Positions 1 through 8,203 of a DNA stretch of 64,000 bases are shown in pieces. The first letter of the stretch is position 1; each line of letters begins with the position of its first letter. Origin of the DNA: an uncultured Prevotellaceae bacterium (GTDB taxonomy: Bacteria > Bacteroidota > Bacteroidia > Bacteroidales > Bacteroidaceae); assembly GCA_946402905.1 (NCBI GenBank), contig CAMIYC010000004.1:62001-126000 (forward strand). The letters run 5' to 3'. Position numbers and translations under genes: made by a program. The notes beneath the pieces were generated by a model. The model was not told where the DNA came from. It did no database searches and saw nothing but the letters and a program-made list of their open reading frames with translations.

Positions 1-624
1 GACAAATGGATGAAATACACCTTCACGTCCATCCCCATATCCTATACACTCACCATCACCTCCGTGGGATGGTCGACGCTCTGTCTGCCCTTCAGATTTG
101 ACATCCCCGACGGCATAGAGCTATACACCGTGAAAGGTAAGAACAGCCAGGGGCAGCTCATCAAGGAGCGTGTGAGTGACGTGGAAGCCTACAAGCCCTA
201 CCTGGTGAAAGGCGCACCCGGCGACTATGTGCTCATAGGGGAGTCTGAACAGCCCGACGAGGCTTCCGCCGGCTATCTGGTAAACTATAGCCTGACCGGA
301 TGCCTGGCAGACAAATACGTGCCCAAAGGCTGCTATGTGCTGCAAAACCACAATGGCAAGACTGCTTTCTATCCAGTGGAAAACGACGGCAAAGTGAAGA
401 TAGGCCCCCATCGGGCTTATCTATGCCTGGAGGATGACAGCCAGCCCGGCAACATGATCGGATTTGACGACGAGGAGACCCATATCAATATCGCCATGAG
501 CGAGGGTCGTACAGAAGTGGTGGCAATCTACAATGCCAGGGGCATGCGTATCGAAAAGCCTGAGAAAGGAGTCAATATTGTGAAATACGCCAACGGGCGC
601 ACGGTGAAGGTGATTGTCAATTAG
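1..624 (+). CDS. C-terminal part of a secreted surface protein (5' end outside window)
   Basis: The frame is already open at the first base, so the N-terminus lies outside the window and the first ATG is probably internal. The visible ~207 residues include a block with GWSTLCLPF followed by IPDG and a TVKG turn, a pattern I recognise from large Prevotella cell-surface proteins. The last ~40 residues (IYNARGMRIEKPEKGVN and a final VKVIVN) resemble the short beta-rich C-terminal tails of T9SS-exported proteins in this group. The end overlaps the tail of the convergent lipoprotein gene by 8 bases, so no separate terminator fits between them. Function is unknown; the surface location is inferred from the tail and the family resemblance. 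Confidence 0.6.
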   Translation, partial: DKWMKYTFTSIPISYTLTITSVGWSTLCLPFRFDIPDGIELYTVKGKNSQGQLIKERVSDVEAYKPYLVKGAPGDYVLIGESEQPDEASAGYLVNYSLTGCLADKYVPKGCYVLQNHNGKTAFYPVENDGKVKIGPHRAYLCLEDDSQPGNMIGFDDEETHINIAMSEGRTEVVAIYNARGMRIEKPEKGVNIVKYANGRTVKVIVN

Positions 625-1135
625 CGTCGTGCTTCTTGAGTATCACATTGATGGCATACATCAGTTCGGCATACTGCTTCATGATACTGTCTATCCGTTC
701 ATCGGCATCGAGAGAGCAATACTCGATGGTCTCCAACTGCCGGTCTTTATAGAACACGATATAGCGCTCGTTGCCCTCGCTCTCACATCTCACGGTGTAT
801 GACACGCAGTTGTTGCTGCCTTTGGGATAGGTGAGATTGCCCAGGGCGTCTTTTCCGCCATATTGCTCATGCACTTTCCGGGCCAGTCCGTAGGCAGAGT
901 CGGGTTTCTCGGCATAAAGTCTGAAGACCTGGGCTTTGAGCCCCATCAGCTCTATAGAGTTGCTCTCCAGCTTGCTGATAGGACAAAATGCCGAGTCGAC
1001 GGTCACCTTCTCCCCCTGCTGTATCTCATATTCCGGGAAATAATTGCTGAGGTAGGTTTCAAGCTCTTTCTTGTCGGAGCCGCATGAGCAGAATGAAGCC
1101 ACGGCGAGCAATACGATGAGGAATTTCTTGCACAT
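617..1135 (-). CDS. hypothetical lipoprotein, 172 aa
   Basis: The start is placed at the ATG giving MCKKFLIVLLAVASFCSCGS, a lipoprotein signal peptide with Cys after a hydrophobic core; an upstream in-frame ATG would add eight polar residues before it. The mature part is charged and has no domain I can name. A promoter-like pair (TTG, 21 bases, TAATTTCG) lies directly upstream, so the gene is probably transcribed separately from the operon before it, 89 bases away. It would be anchored to a membrane by its lipid. No function is proposed. Confidence 0.6.
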   Translation of the reverse strand: MCKKFLIVLLAVASFCSCGSDKKELETYLSNYFPEYEIQQGEKVTVDSAFCPISKLESNSIELMGLKAQVFRLYAEKPDSAYGLARKVHEQYGGKDALGNLTYPKGSNNCVSYTVRCESEGNERYIVFYKDRQLETIEYCSLDADERIDSIMKQYAELMYAINVILKKHDAN

Positions 1136-1163
1136 GAATGAATCTGATTTTCGTTTCACGCTG

Positions 1164-1195
1164 CGAAATTACGACTTTTTTTTGAAATAGCACAA
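1164..1195 (-). promoter_or_regulatory. probable promoter of the 172-aa lipoprotein gene
   Basis: On the minus strand, TTG is followed after 21 bases by TAATTTCG, one mismatch from the Bacteroidetes -7 element TAnnTTTG. It ends about 28 bases before the chosen ATG. Confidence 0.45.
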
Positions 1196-1224
1196 CATCC
1201 GCGGCAATAATCTGACATTGGCTT

Positions 1225-2898
1225 CTAAAAGGTGCATCCCACTGCGAGGTTCAGGCTCAGGCGGTCGCGTCCTGCACAATAAGCGCAACTCTCATTGGCC
1301 TTGCGGTGGCTGAATCCTGCCCTGACATACGTGGCTGTCCGCGCCGACGGTATCACAAACGTGTATTTCACGCTGCCCCCCACTGTATATTGTGCCGCCG
1401 TAAGCCATCGGTACTCCCTGTAGAGCCATGCCTCCATCGAGGCCGGGAGTATCTGTTTATCAGATGGCGGCACGAATGTAAGATCCTCATAAGGCTGGCC
1501 TCTTCCTTTCAGGAAGGAGCCACGGGCTGTCAGAGACAAGATGCCTCGGCGCAGGAGAAAATTTTTTGTCAGTCCTAATGTGCACTCACGGTTGTCCAGT
1601 TTCTGTCTGCGATAGTAGGGATAGACATAACCCGTCTGCTTACGGTGCATCCAGTCGAAGTCGACCGTTACCGTCCATACGGGCATGTCGCCGATCACGC
1701 GCCAATAGACCACATACCCCACATGGCCATTCACCCACAACTTATTGGCGGCCTTGACATCATCATAATACTCGTAGTAATTGGCTCCAGAGTCGTTGGT
1801 TTTCTCCCTGTATGTGGACAAGTCGTTGGCAAGGTTCTCTGCTTGGATGCCGATATGGAGATGATGTGTCATCCCCCGCCCGCTGTAGAAAGCTCGCAAC
1901 TGACCACCGAAGACATCCGACCTGTGATGGGAGAAAGTGATGGTATAGGGCGACTTCCTGCCGTAATATCCTTTGCGGTGAGCGTATGTCAATTCACTGG
2001 ATACCGACAGACAACTGCCCAGCCGCAATCCCAGCTGCACCGCTGCTCCATTGTAGTCGTCGACCATCGGCATCTCTCTGCTACGCTCCGTAAAACCATT
2101 GTTGGCAAACTGCTCCACCTTGCCGATGTAAGGCCCGTAGTTGATAAGCGACTTATACACCTTCTCATCCTTGCCATAAGTGCTGAATGTGACGCTTTCT
2201 GTGGTGCGCTGGTAATAATAATTGGCTCCCACCCACAACAGCTTTCCTATAGGTGCGAAGACACCCGCCGCAAGCTTCATGTCCATCAGCTTGTTTTTAT
2301 GACGCAGGTCCTTGTATTTGGCATAGTTGGCGGCAGTATAGTCCATCCGGGCACCCAGCGACACACCGCGCCACACATCCACCCCCACTCCACCGGACAG
2401 GAAGTAAGAGTCGCGGTGTTTCTCGCCAAGATTGGTGAGTGAGTCTTCCACGATGTCGAACGGCAGCCGTCTGCTATTCATCAGTGCCGACCCACCCATC
2501 TCTTTGCCGCTGAAATAGCGATATCGCATCTCGCCCATCATCACCGTACGCCTGCCGACACGGTAAAGGGATCCGACAACGGCTCCTGCCTCCATCTCGC
2601 TCGTGCCGTCGCTATAGTCGGCCAGAGAGCCTTTTCTGTAGTCGGCCGTCACCTCCACACGTGAGATATTGGCAGAAGTGACTGTTGTGAGTGCAGCGGC
2701 GTTCTGACTGGTTGTCCACACAGCGGAGGATTTCACATAATCGTAGTCGCGCAGCAACAAGGAGTCCTGAGCATCCATTGCAGATGGGTGCATACAGAGC
2801 AGACACACGCCTACGCGTATCACGGTCTGCCACGGACGCTCAGTACTCAAGGGTTCTTTTCTCATTACATGCAGTATGATGCGAGATAGGGGGGTCAT
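1225..2898 (-). CDS. DUF6850-like outer-membrane beta-barrel protein
   Basis: 557 residues. The start is set at the ATG that overlaps the previous stop codon as ATGA. The N-terminus carries a hydrophobic segment (VIRVGVCLLCMHPSAMDAQ), possibly preceded by a longer n-region, then alternating polar/aromatic strands rich in Tyr, Gly and Arg to the end (…LSLNLAVGCTF), as expected for a large outer-membrane barrel. I recognise the protein as DUF6850-like from its order and its position after a DUF4876-like gene. It is the last gene of the operon led by the TonB receptor. Its role is unknown; co-transcription suggests it works with that receptor at the outer membrane. Confidence 0.6.
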   Translation of the reverse strand: MTPLSRIILHVMRKEPLSTERPWQTVIRVGVCLLCMHPSAMDAQDSLLLRDYDYVKSSAVWTTSQNAAALTTVTSANISRVEVTADYRKGSLADYSDGTSEMEAGAVVGSLYRVGRRTVMMGEMRYRYFSGKEMGGSALMNSRRLPFDIVEDSLTNLGEKHRDSYFLSGGVGVDVWRGVSLGARMDYTAANYAKYKDLRHKNKLMDMKLAAGVFAPIGKLLWVGANYYYQRTTESVTFSTYGKDEKVYKSLINYGPYIGKVEQFANNGFTERSREMPMVDDYNGAAVQLGLRLGSCLSVSSELTYAHRKGYYGRKSPYTITFSHHRSDVFGGQLRAFYSGRGMTHHLHIGIQAENLANDLSTYREKTNDSGANYYEYYDDVKAANKLWVNGHVGYVVYWRVIGDMPVWTVTVDFDWMHRKQTGYVYPYYRRQKLDNRECTLGLTKNFLLRRGILSLTARGSFLKGRGQPYEDLTFVPPSDKQILPASMEAWLYREYRWLTAAQYTVGGSVKYTFVIPSARTATYVRAGFSHRKANESCAYCAGRDRLSLNLAVGCTF

Positions 2899-4031
2899 TC
2901 TCCTCTCAGAGAGCACTTCAGGCGCTCATGGAAATCTTCTGTCGAGTTATTGAAGTCCTGGAAGACTATGTGTGCGCCGTTTTTCATGCTGGCCTCTGCG
3001 TCGATGCCACTTGGGTCGGTCGACTCGCCTACGCCGAGCGAATAGTTATAGACCAGTTTGCCGGCATTCTCTGCCAGGGCCTCTGTGGCCTCTTTGTCTA
3101 CATTGCGATACACCACATGCCCCAGGTAGTTGGTCAGCGACACTGCGCCTCCGTCGACCTCTGCTGTGAGGCGTTTGACATTGTCGTCGGGCGCAGAGGC
3201 ATTGAACACTTCGACACCGTCGAGGATCCACTCTGTGGGTACCTTCAGGCAGGCCCACACCTGCGAAGTTTCCTCACCCGGATACCAGATATTGTCGGCA
3301 TTGTCGGCCCATGTCTGCGGGTCGGTGTCTTTCACTTGGAAGATGAGGGTGGCCGGTGAACTGACACTGTAAGTCCACCCGTTTCCGACAGCCACTTCCT
3401 TAGCCTTCAGATAATGCGACGAAGGTATCACGCTGGCAGGTGTGGGATAATAGCCCGTATGGGTATAACCACTCTCTGGGTCATACATGCAGTAATAGTC
3501 GGCATTGGCGTAGTTGACGGAGTTGGTGACGGTCTGAGTATTGTCGATAGCTCCGCACACGTTGATTACAAGCTGTGAGTAAGGTTCGATGACCACAGAT
3601 CCCTGAAACCACCACACACCATGCCAGATGGGATGGAAGCCCAGTGCGTCGTACACCAGGTTGCCGCTCTCGTCGTAGTTCTTGTTTTTGGAATTGGAGT
3701 TGGAAGGTTCCACTGCACCGATACACAGGTTGTTGACCACAGCCTGCTCACCGCAATTGTTGTATAGGATAATACACTTGTCATACTGGAATTTCTTACC
3801 CGTGTCATCGAGGCAACCGCCATTATAAATCTCCTTGATGATCACCTGATCGACATTCTTGTCGGGCAGGACCTCACCTTCACACTTCACGTATCTGATA
3901 TCACCAATCTCAGAGGTGAGCAATTCCACGGTCGTGCCATCAGCCTTTGTGACCACCATTTTCCAGTCTTGTGCGCTTGCGCCCAGCATCATGATGAAGG
4001 CAAGCATCGTAAATATCATTTTTTTCATCAT
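2895..4031 (-). CDS. DUF4876-like secreted protein
   Basis: 378 residues with a clear signal peptide (IFTMLAFIMMLGASAQ). After a short strand segment comes the part I recognise as DUF4876-like: IIKEIYNGGC, then a Tyr-rich stretch with LYNNCGEQAVVNNLCIG, resembling a lamin-tail-like fold that describes an 'item' with a name and value. In other Bacteroidetes the DUF4876 protein is often a single lipoprotein with an N-terminal carboxypeptidase-regulatory-like domain. Here that part seems to sit in the separate 139-aa lipoprotein two genes upstream. The Ser-terminated repeat SNSNSKNKN is probably a loop. The gene overlaps the DUF6850-like gene by four bases. Function unknown. Confidence 0.55.
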   Translation of the reverse strand: MMKKMIFTMLAFIMMLGASAQDWKMVVTKADGTTVELLTSEIGDIRYVKCEGEVLPDKNVDQVIIKEIYNGGCLDDTGKKFQYDKCIILYNNCGEQAVVNNLCIGAVEPSNSNSKNKNYDESGNLVYDALGFHPIWHGVWWFQGSVVIEPYSQLVINVCGAIDNTQTVTNSVNYANADYYCMYDPESGYTHTGYYPTPASVIPSSHYLKAKEVAVGNGWTYSVSSPATLIFQVKDTDPQTWADNADNIWYPGEETSQVWACLKVPTEWILDGVEVFNASAPDDNVKRLTAEVDGGAVSLTNYLGHVVYRNVDKEATEALAENAGKLVYNYSLGVGESTDPSGIDAEASMKNGAHIVFQDFNNSTEDFHERLKCSLRGE

Positions 4032-4095
4032 TTTTTGTGTATTTTGTTTTTACTTTTATTTCTCTCTTGACTTCCACACTTCAGGGTGCACGTCG

Positions 4096-4593
4096 TCATT
4101 TCTTGATTTTATAACTCTTGTAGGGTGTGCGCACGATATATACGCCACCGGGCAGATGGCCAAGATCCACACTCACCTGCCCGTCTTCGCAGGCTCGCTT
4201 AGTGAAGATGGCTTTGCCGTCGATAGCATATATGCCTACTACCGCACCGGATTTCAGTCCGCTGAACTCTGCCCGGGCAAAAGATATGAGTACTTGTGGT
4301 TCCGTCAGCTGTCCCTCACCGATGCCCAGCTGCGCATCATCGGAAAAAGTCCATTTGTCTATACCTTCCAAAGAGGTGGTGAGTCTCTGGTCGCCACAGG
4401 TCACCACGATGTTGTCGCCCTCATAAGTCACTACGGGCTGGTCGCTCAGGGCAAATGCCGTCACAGAGCCATCATTCTGTGCCAGCACCATGCACACGAC
4501 TTTACCCGTGCCGTCCTGTGCACATACGGATGTCGCCGCATAGGGCAGCAAACTCAGCAGGGCAAATAGGATAAAATTTTTTTTCTTTTTCAT
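4096..4593 (-). CDS. small secreted protein with T9SS type A-like C-terminus
   Basis: 165 residues. A Lys-rich start and hydrophobic core (FILFALLSLLPYAATSVCAQ) form a signal peptide. The C-terminal ~70 residues contain GIYAIDGKAIF and GHLPGGVYIVRT and end in YKIKK, the classic pattern of the type IX sorting domain. The first half has GIDKWTFSDDAQ, a short motif common before such tails in Prevotella. So about half the protein is sorting signal and the cargo is a tiny beta domain. It lies between the lipoprotein and DUF4876-like genes with gaps of 35 and 64 bases, so it is probably in the same operon. Confidence 0.65.
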   Translation of the reverse strand: MKKKKNFILFALLSLLPYAATSVCAQDGTGKVVCMVLAQNDGSVTAFALSDQPVVTYEGDNIVVTCGDQRLTTSLEGIDKWTFSDDAQLGIGEGQLTEPQVLISFARAEFSGLKSGAVVGIYAIDGKAIFTKRACEDGQVSVDLGHLPGGVYIVRTPYKSYKIKK

Positions 4594-4628
4594 AAAGCTT
4601 CAATTAATAAACTACTGATATGTTAGGG

Positions 4629-5048
4629 TTAATGTACGATACGCTTCCGCGACATTTTCAGAGGCATCTCTACCTGATTGGAGCTGTCGGGGGAAATGAC
4701 GATCATGCTCCTCACTCCGTTGAAGATGTATCTCCACCAGGTGCCCGTCACCGAGTCTACATACTGAGAGTTGGACGTGGCCTCATAAAGCCCCGGTGGC
4801 AGTTGAAACCGCGCAGTGCCGGTGGCATCGGTGGAGTCGACAAACACCGACGACCGCGAGTCCTTCATTTCGACGCGCGCTCCTGCATAAGGGTCGATGG
4901 AGCCATTGGGATAGACAAGCCTCACGCTCACCTGGCAGAGTGTCATCTCCTCGTCATAGTCGCACGACTGCACGGCTCCAGCCATCATGGCCAGCGCCAT
5001 CGCTGCCAGCAGGCCGGCAGCATGTTTCTTATAGTCGGTTGGGGTCAT
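4629..5048 (-). CDS. small lipoprotein with a carboxypeptidase-regulatory-like domain
   Basis: 139 residues. The N-terminus has the lipobox region MAGAVQSCDYDEE. The rest looks like one Ig-like strand domain: VSVRLVYPNGSIDPYAGARV, then a TDATGTARFQLPPGLYE block typical of carboxypeptidase-regulatory/SpaA-like folds. This resembles the N-terminal domain that usually precedes the DUF4876 core, which in this operon is encoded separately. The gene starts inside the TonB-receptor stop codon (ATGA overlap), implying translational coupling. It likely sits on the cell surface or in the periplasm beside the receptor. Confidence 0.6.
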   Translation of the reverse strand: MTPTDYKKHAAGLLAAMALAMMAGAVQSCDYDEEMTLCQVSVRLVYPNGSIDPYAGARVEMKDSRSSVFVDSTDATGTARFQLPPGLYEATSNSQYVDSVTGTWWRYIFNGVRSMIVISPDSSNQVEMPLKMSRKRIVH

Positions 5049-8032
5049 ATCTTGATTCTCAATGATAGTCCGTAATAATAGCTTGGAATATATGCACTGC
5101 TGAAGAGCGAGGTCTCCAGGTCGGTCTGCGAGGAATGCACTCTCTTCATATTATTGAAGAAGTTGTTGGCGTAAAACGACAGGCTCACATGGTCACCTAT
5201 CTCTTTGGTCACGCTGAAATTGGCTGAGAAATAGTGCGAAAGGCGGTCGGGGTTCAACACATAGGCATAATTGGAGCGCACCACCAGCTTGGCCAGGTCG
5301 TTGTAGAGCGTGGGATCATTGTCGCGTGCCCAGGCAAATTTCTCGGCGAAAGGTATCAGCACGCCAGGCTGTTCCCAGGTGGAATAATACTCTGGATAGA
5401 GCGCGACGAATCGATCCCGCTCCTCCCCATCATAGGGCCGGCCGAAATAGTCTGCCTTGTCTTCAAGCACGATGCCCCTCGCGCCATCCGGCAACTCACT
5501 CAACTGCCGCCGGTAGTTCTGCAACGTACATTCCACCCGCAACGACATCACCATTCTCACCTTTGGAACATGAGTGGTCAGTGTGGCGTTGAGGTTCGAC
5601 TGTCTTGAGAGGGCCCCGTTCGCTATCGAGGCACTTGCGCTGTAGTTGGTGCTTGTGACATTACTCCCCCTATAATAACCCACGTAGCCATAGGGCAAAT
5701 TGCCACTCATGGTGGAGTTGACGCCAAGGGGTATGTCTGGATAGAGCACATCGTCGATGCCTTTATACTGATAAAAATTGCCATCCAGACGCAACTGTGT
5801 GCGCAAAGGCTTGATCGGTGCGAAATCGACGATCCATTCTACACCATACCGCCTCACGGGGGTGCCGTTCACATACTGGTCGTTGATGGTATAGGTGTTG
5901 CGGTTCTTATATTCCAGGGTGACAGGCTCATAGGTTGCCGTCGCATCACTCACGGTCACCACACCAGTCTGCCGGTCGATACCAAAGAGACGATGCTCCA
6001 CGTCAATGGGGAGCTGGTCGAGCGAGGTGGGCGGGGTGTACTTGTATGTCATAGGTGTATAAACGTCTCTCGACATATAAGTGCGGAATGTCTTGTGGTA
6101 AAAAGCCGACACCTGGATTCGCGTGCCCAGGATGGTGGCTTCCATTCCTATGTCAGCCTGGTGGGTGTACTGCCATCTCAGAGCAGGGTTGTAGAGTGCA
6201 CTGGTGGGATAAGTATGATAGGCGTAAAACGACTTATTGTCGGCGGTACTTGTCGAGGAAAAAGCGAGTCTGTCGGCATACGTCGGTGTGGGATAAAGCA
6301 CTTGAAAAGAGGGTAACTTCACGCTCTTTCCCCATCCTGCGTGCGCACTCAAGTCGGAAACCCATCGTCTGCGCTGCTGACGCCACATCACATAACGTGC
6401 GTTGCCACGAGGCGATAGACTCGACACGGTGCCGTAGTCGGAACCGCCAATGAGGGTGATGTCATCACGCAGTCCGACGGTCAGCTCCAGTGTGGAGCGG
6501 CGTGTGGTGGGTACCACCATCTTGTCTTCCACATACAGGGCCACATTATTCATGACGGGCTGTCGGTCGTAGCGGTATTCGCGCCATGTCGGGGCATAGC
6601 GCATATCCTCGTAATAAGTGCCACGCCCACGGTTGTGGCTTCCCGTATAGTCCACACCCATCTTCAGGCTGTTGAGCGCCCCTCCCAGACGGCGGGTCAG
6701 GTCAGCCTTCGTCTTCAGTCCCCAGTTCAAGGGCCGTGAGTCGTTGAACCCTCGCAAATACCAATATCCGGTAGGGCCAAGCACGATGTCGGCTCCTGGA
6801 TTGGAGTCATATTCCTCTGCGATGTGATATCCCTCCCCGGTCGCATGAATGTAAGGCTGTGTCGACGCGCTGCTACGGTTGGAGTAAGTCTCCGTGCGAT
6901 GGTCGGAGTATCCCATCCATCCGCTCATCGACCAGTTGGTGAGCCACCTCTTATTGAGCAACCAGTGCAGACTGAAATGTGCGCGCACCGTATTGTCGCG
7001 CACCTTGGAATAGTCATCGAGTTCCTCATCGGGATCAGCTTCCGAGTTGTAACCGCCCACATTGCCTGTCATGCCCATATTCAGAGTGAGTGGCGTGGTG
7101 GTGTGCATGAAGGTGTTCATATAGTTGAGGGTGAGGATATTCCGCTGATAAGCCGTATATGGTGAGGCCGCGTCTGAAAACGACCTGGCATGTTCGAAAG
7201 AGACATTGAGCACGCCCTGCCGACGCCCCAGATGAAATCCTTTGTTGAGTGCCACCTGACGGGTATGCTGACTGATTTTCCCCTCTACGATAAAAGGCGA
7301 CTTACCCTTGCGCGTATTGATTTTCACCACGCCGTTGGAGAGGTCGCCATATTCCACCGAAGGTATGCCCGTCACAATCTCCACGCTCTCCACATTCGAC
7401 GTGCTCACCGTACGTGTCGAGGCCGAGAGTGTCTCGCCTGCCACGGCATTATTATCCAGCCTCATGCCATCGACATCTATGGCCGTGCCAAACGAGGCAT
7501 TGCCCTTCTCCTGCGATCCACTGCGCAGGGCTATACGCGGGTCGGACATCAGTGTGGCATTCTCGGTCTTGCCGCCCGGCAACAACGAGGTGATGTTGGC
7601 TACATTTACCAACTGCTGATTGTCGAGTGTGGTGCGGTCTATGACATACGAGGTAGTGGCTTCATCGGTCTTGCGTTTGGCCACCACCGTCACATCGTCG
7701 AGCTTCAGGTTTTCCTCCTTGATCTTCAGCCGCAGGTTGGTGACATCACGTGTAATGGTCATCGGCCACACCTTTTTCTGATAGCCCAGACACTGCACCG
7801 TGAGGTGCATCTTGCCATGAGGCACGTTTTTAATGACAAACGCGCCCTGCTCGTCGGTGACGGCCCAGAGACCGTTCTCGCCAATAAGCAGTGAGGCAAA
7901 CTCTACCGGTTCTGAGGTGGTTTCATCGACCACCACTCCCGCAAGAGTGGCATACTGTGCGGTGGCCCGGAAAGCGACTCCGAGCCAGCAGCATACAGCT
8001 ATGAGATATCGCAGTCTGTTTACAGCTTTCAT
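5045..8032 (-). CDS. TonB-dependent outer-membrane receptor (no SusD partner)
   Basis: 995 residues from the ATG that gives a normal signal peptide (LRYLIAVCCWLGVAFRATAQ); the longer open frame has no such signal. Order: carboxypeptidase-regulatory-like domain (about 25-110, with LAGVVVDETTSEPVEFASLL), plug domain (about 120-240, with GIPSVEYGDLSNGVVKINTR), then a long barrel ending YYYGLSLRIKI. It should import a substrate across the outer membrane using TonB energy. No SusD follows; a small lipoprotein, a T9SS-type protein, a DUF4876-like protein and a DUF6850-like barrel do. This argues against a standard glycan Sus system; the cargo could be a peptide, metal complex or other ligand. A consensus promoter lies just upstream. 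Confidence 0.85.
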   Translation of the reverse strand: MKAVNRLRYLIAVCCWLGVAFRATAQYATLAGVVVDETTSEPVEFASLLIGENGLWAVTDEQGAFVIKNVPHGKMHLTVQCLGYQKKVWPMTITRDVTNLRLKIKEENLKLDDVTVVAKRKTDEATTSYVIDRTTLDNQQLVNVANITSLLPGGKTENATLMSDPRIALRSGSQEKGNASFGTAIDVDGMRLDNNAVAGETLSASTRTVSTSNVESVEIVTGIPSVEYGDLSNGVVKINTRKGKSPFIVEGKISQHTRQVALNKGFHLGRRQGVLNVSFEHARSFSDAASPYTAYQRNILTLNYMNTFMHTTTPLTLNMGMTGNVGGYNSEADPDEELDDYSKVRDNTVRAHFSLHWLLNKRWLTNWSMSGWMGYSDHRTETYSNRSSASTQPYIHATGEGYHIAEEYDSNPGADIVLGPTGYWYLRGFNDSRPLNWGLKTKADLTRRLGGALNSLKMGVDYTGSHNRGRGTYYEDMRYAPTWREYRYDRQPVMNNVALYVEDKMVVPTTRRSTLELTVGLRDDITLIGGSDYGTVSSLSPRGNARYVMWRQQRRRWVSDLSAHAGWGKSVKLPSFQVLYPTPTYADRLAFSSTSTADNKSFYAYHTYPTSALYNPALRWQYTHQADIGMEATILGTRIQVSAFYHKTFRTYMSRDVYTPMTYKYTPPTSLDQLPIDVEHRLFGIDRQTGVVTVSDATATYEPVTLEYKNRNTYTINDQYVNGTPVRRYGVEWIVDFAPIKPLRTQLRLDGNFYQYKGIDDVLYPDIPLGVNSTMSGNLPYGYVGYYRGSNVTSTNYSASASIANGALSRQSNLNATLTTHVPKVRMVMSLRVECTLQNYRRQLSELPDGARGIVLEDKADYFGRPYDGEERDRFVALYPEYYSTWEQPGVLIPFAEKFAWARDNDPTLYNDLAKLVVRSNYAYVLNPDRLSHYFSANFSVTKEIGDHVSLSFYANNFFNNMKRVHSSQTDLETSLFSSAYIPSYYYGLSLRIKI

Positions 8033-8041
8033 TGACTTGTG

Positions 8042-8072
8042 CAAAGTTAAGCGATTCTCGATAGCTGGGCAA
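8042..8072 (-). promoter_or_regulatory. promoter of the TonB-receptor operon
   Basis: TTG, 20 bases, TAACTTTG on the minus strand, an exact match to the -7 consensus TAnnTTTG. The -7 element ends only 9 bases before the ATG, so the transcript would have almost no leader. Confidence 0.6.
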
Positions 8073-8138
8073 TACTTAAAAATTTGTATTTTCAGATCTC
8101 CGTCATACCCAATTGTGAGTATTTTGGCACGGTGACAG

Positions 8139-8168
8139 ATTGATTTCGGCAAATATTCAGTAAATTTG
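8139..8168 (+). promoter_or_regulatory. promoter of the M16 protease gene
   Basis: ATTG, 18 bases, TAAATTTG on the plus strand. The -7 element matches the Bacteroidetes consensus and lies 35 bases before the protease ATG, back to back with the TonB-operon promoter. Confidence 0.5.
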
Positions 8169-8203
8169 CACAAAACGCTTATTATCAACTTATCAACAAC
8201 AGA

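Noticed and set aside
1566..2442. Plus-strand frames within the DUF6850-like gene
   Set aside because: Overlapping antisense frames in several registers, no motifs.
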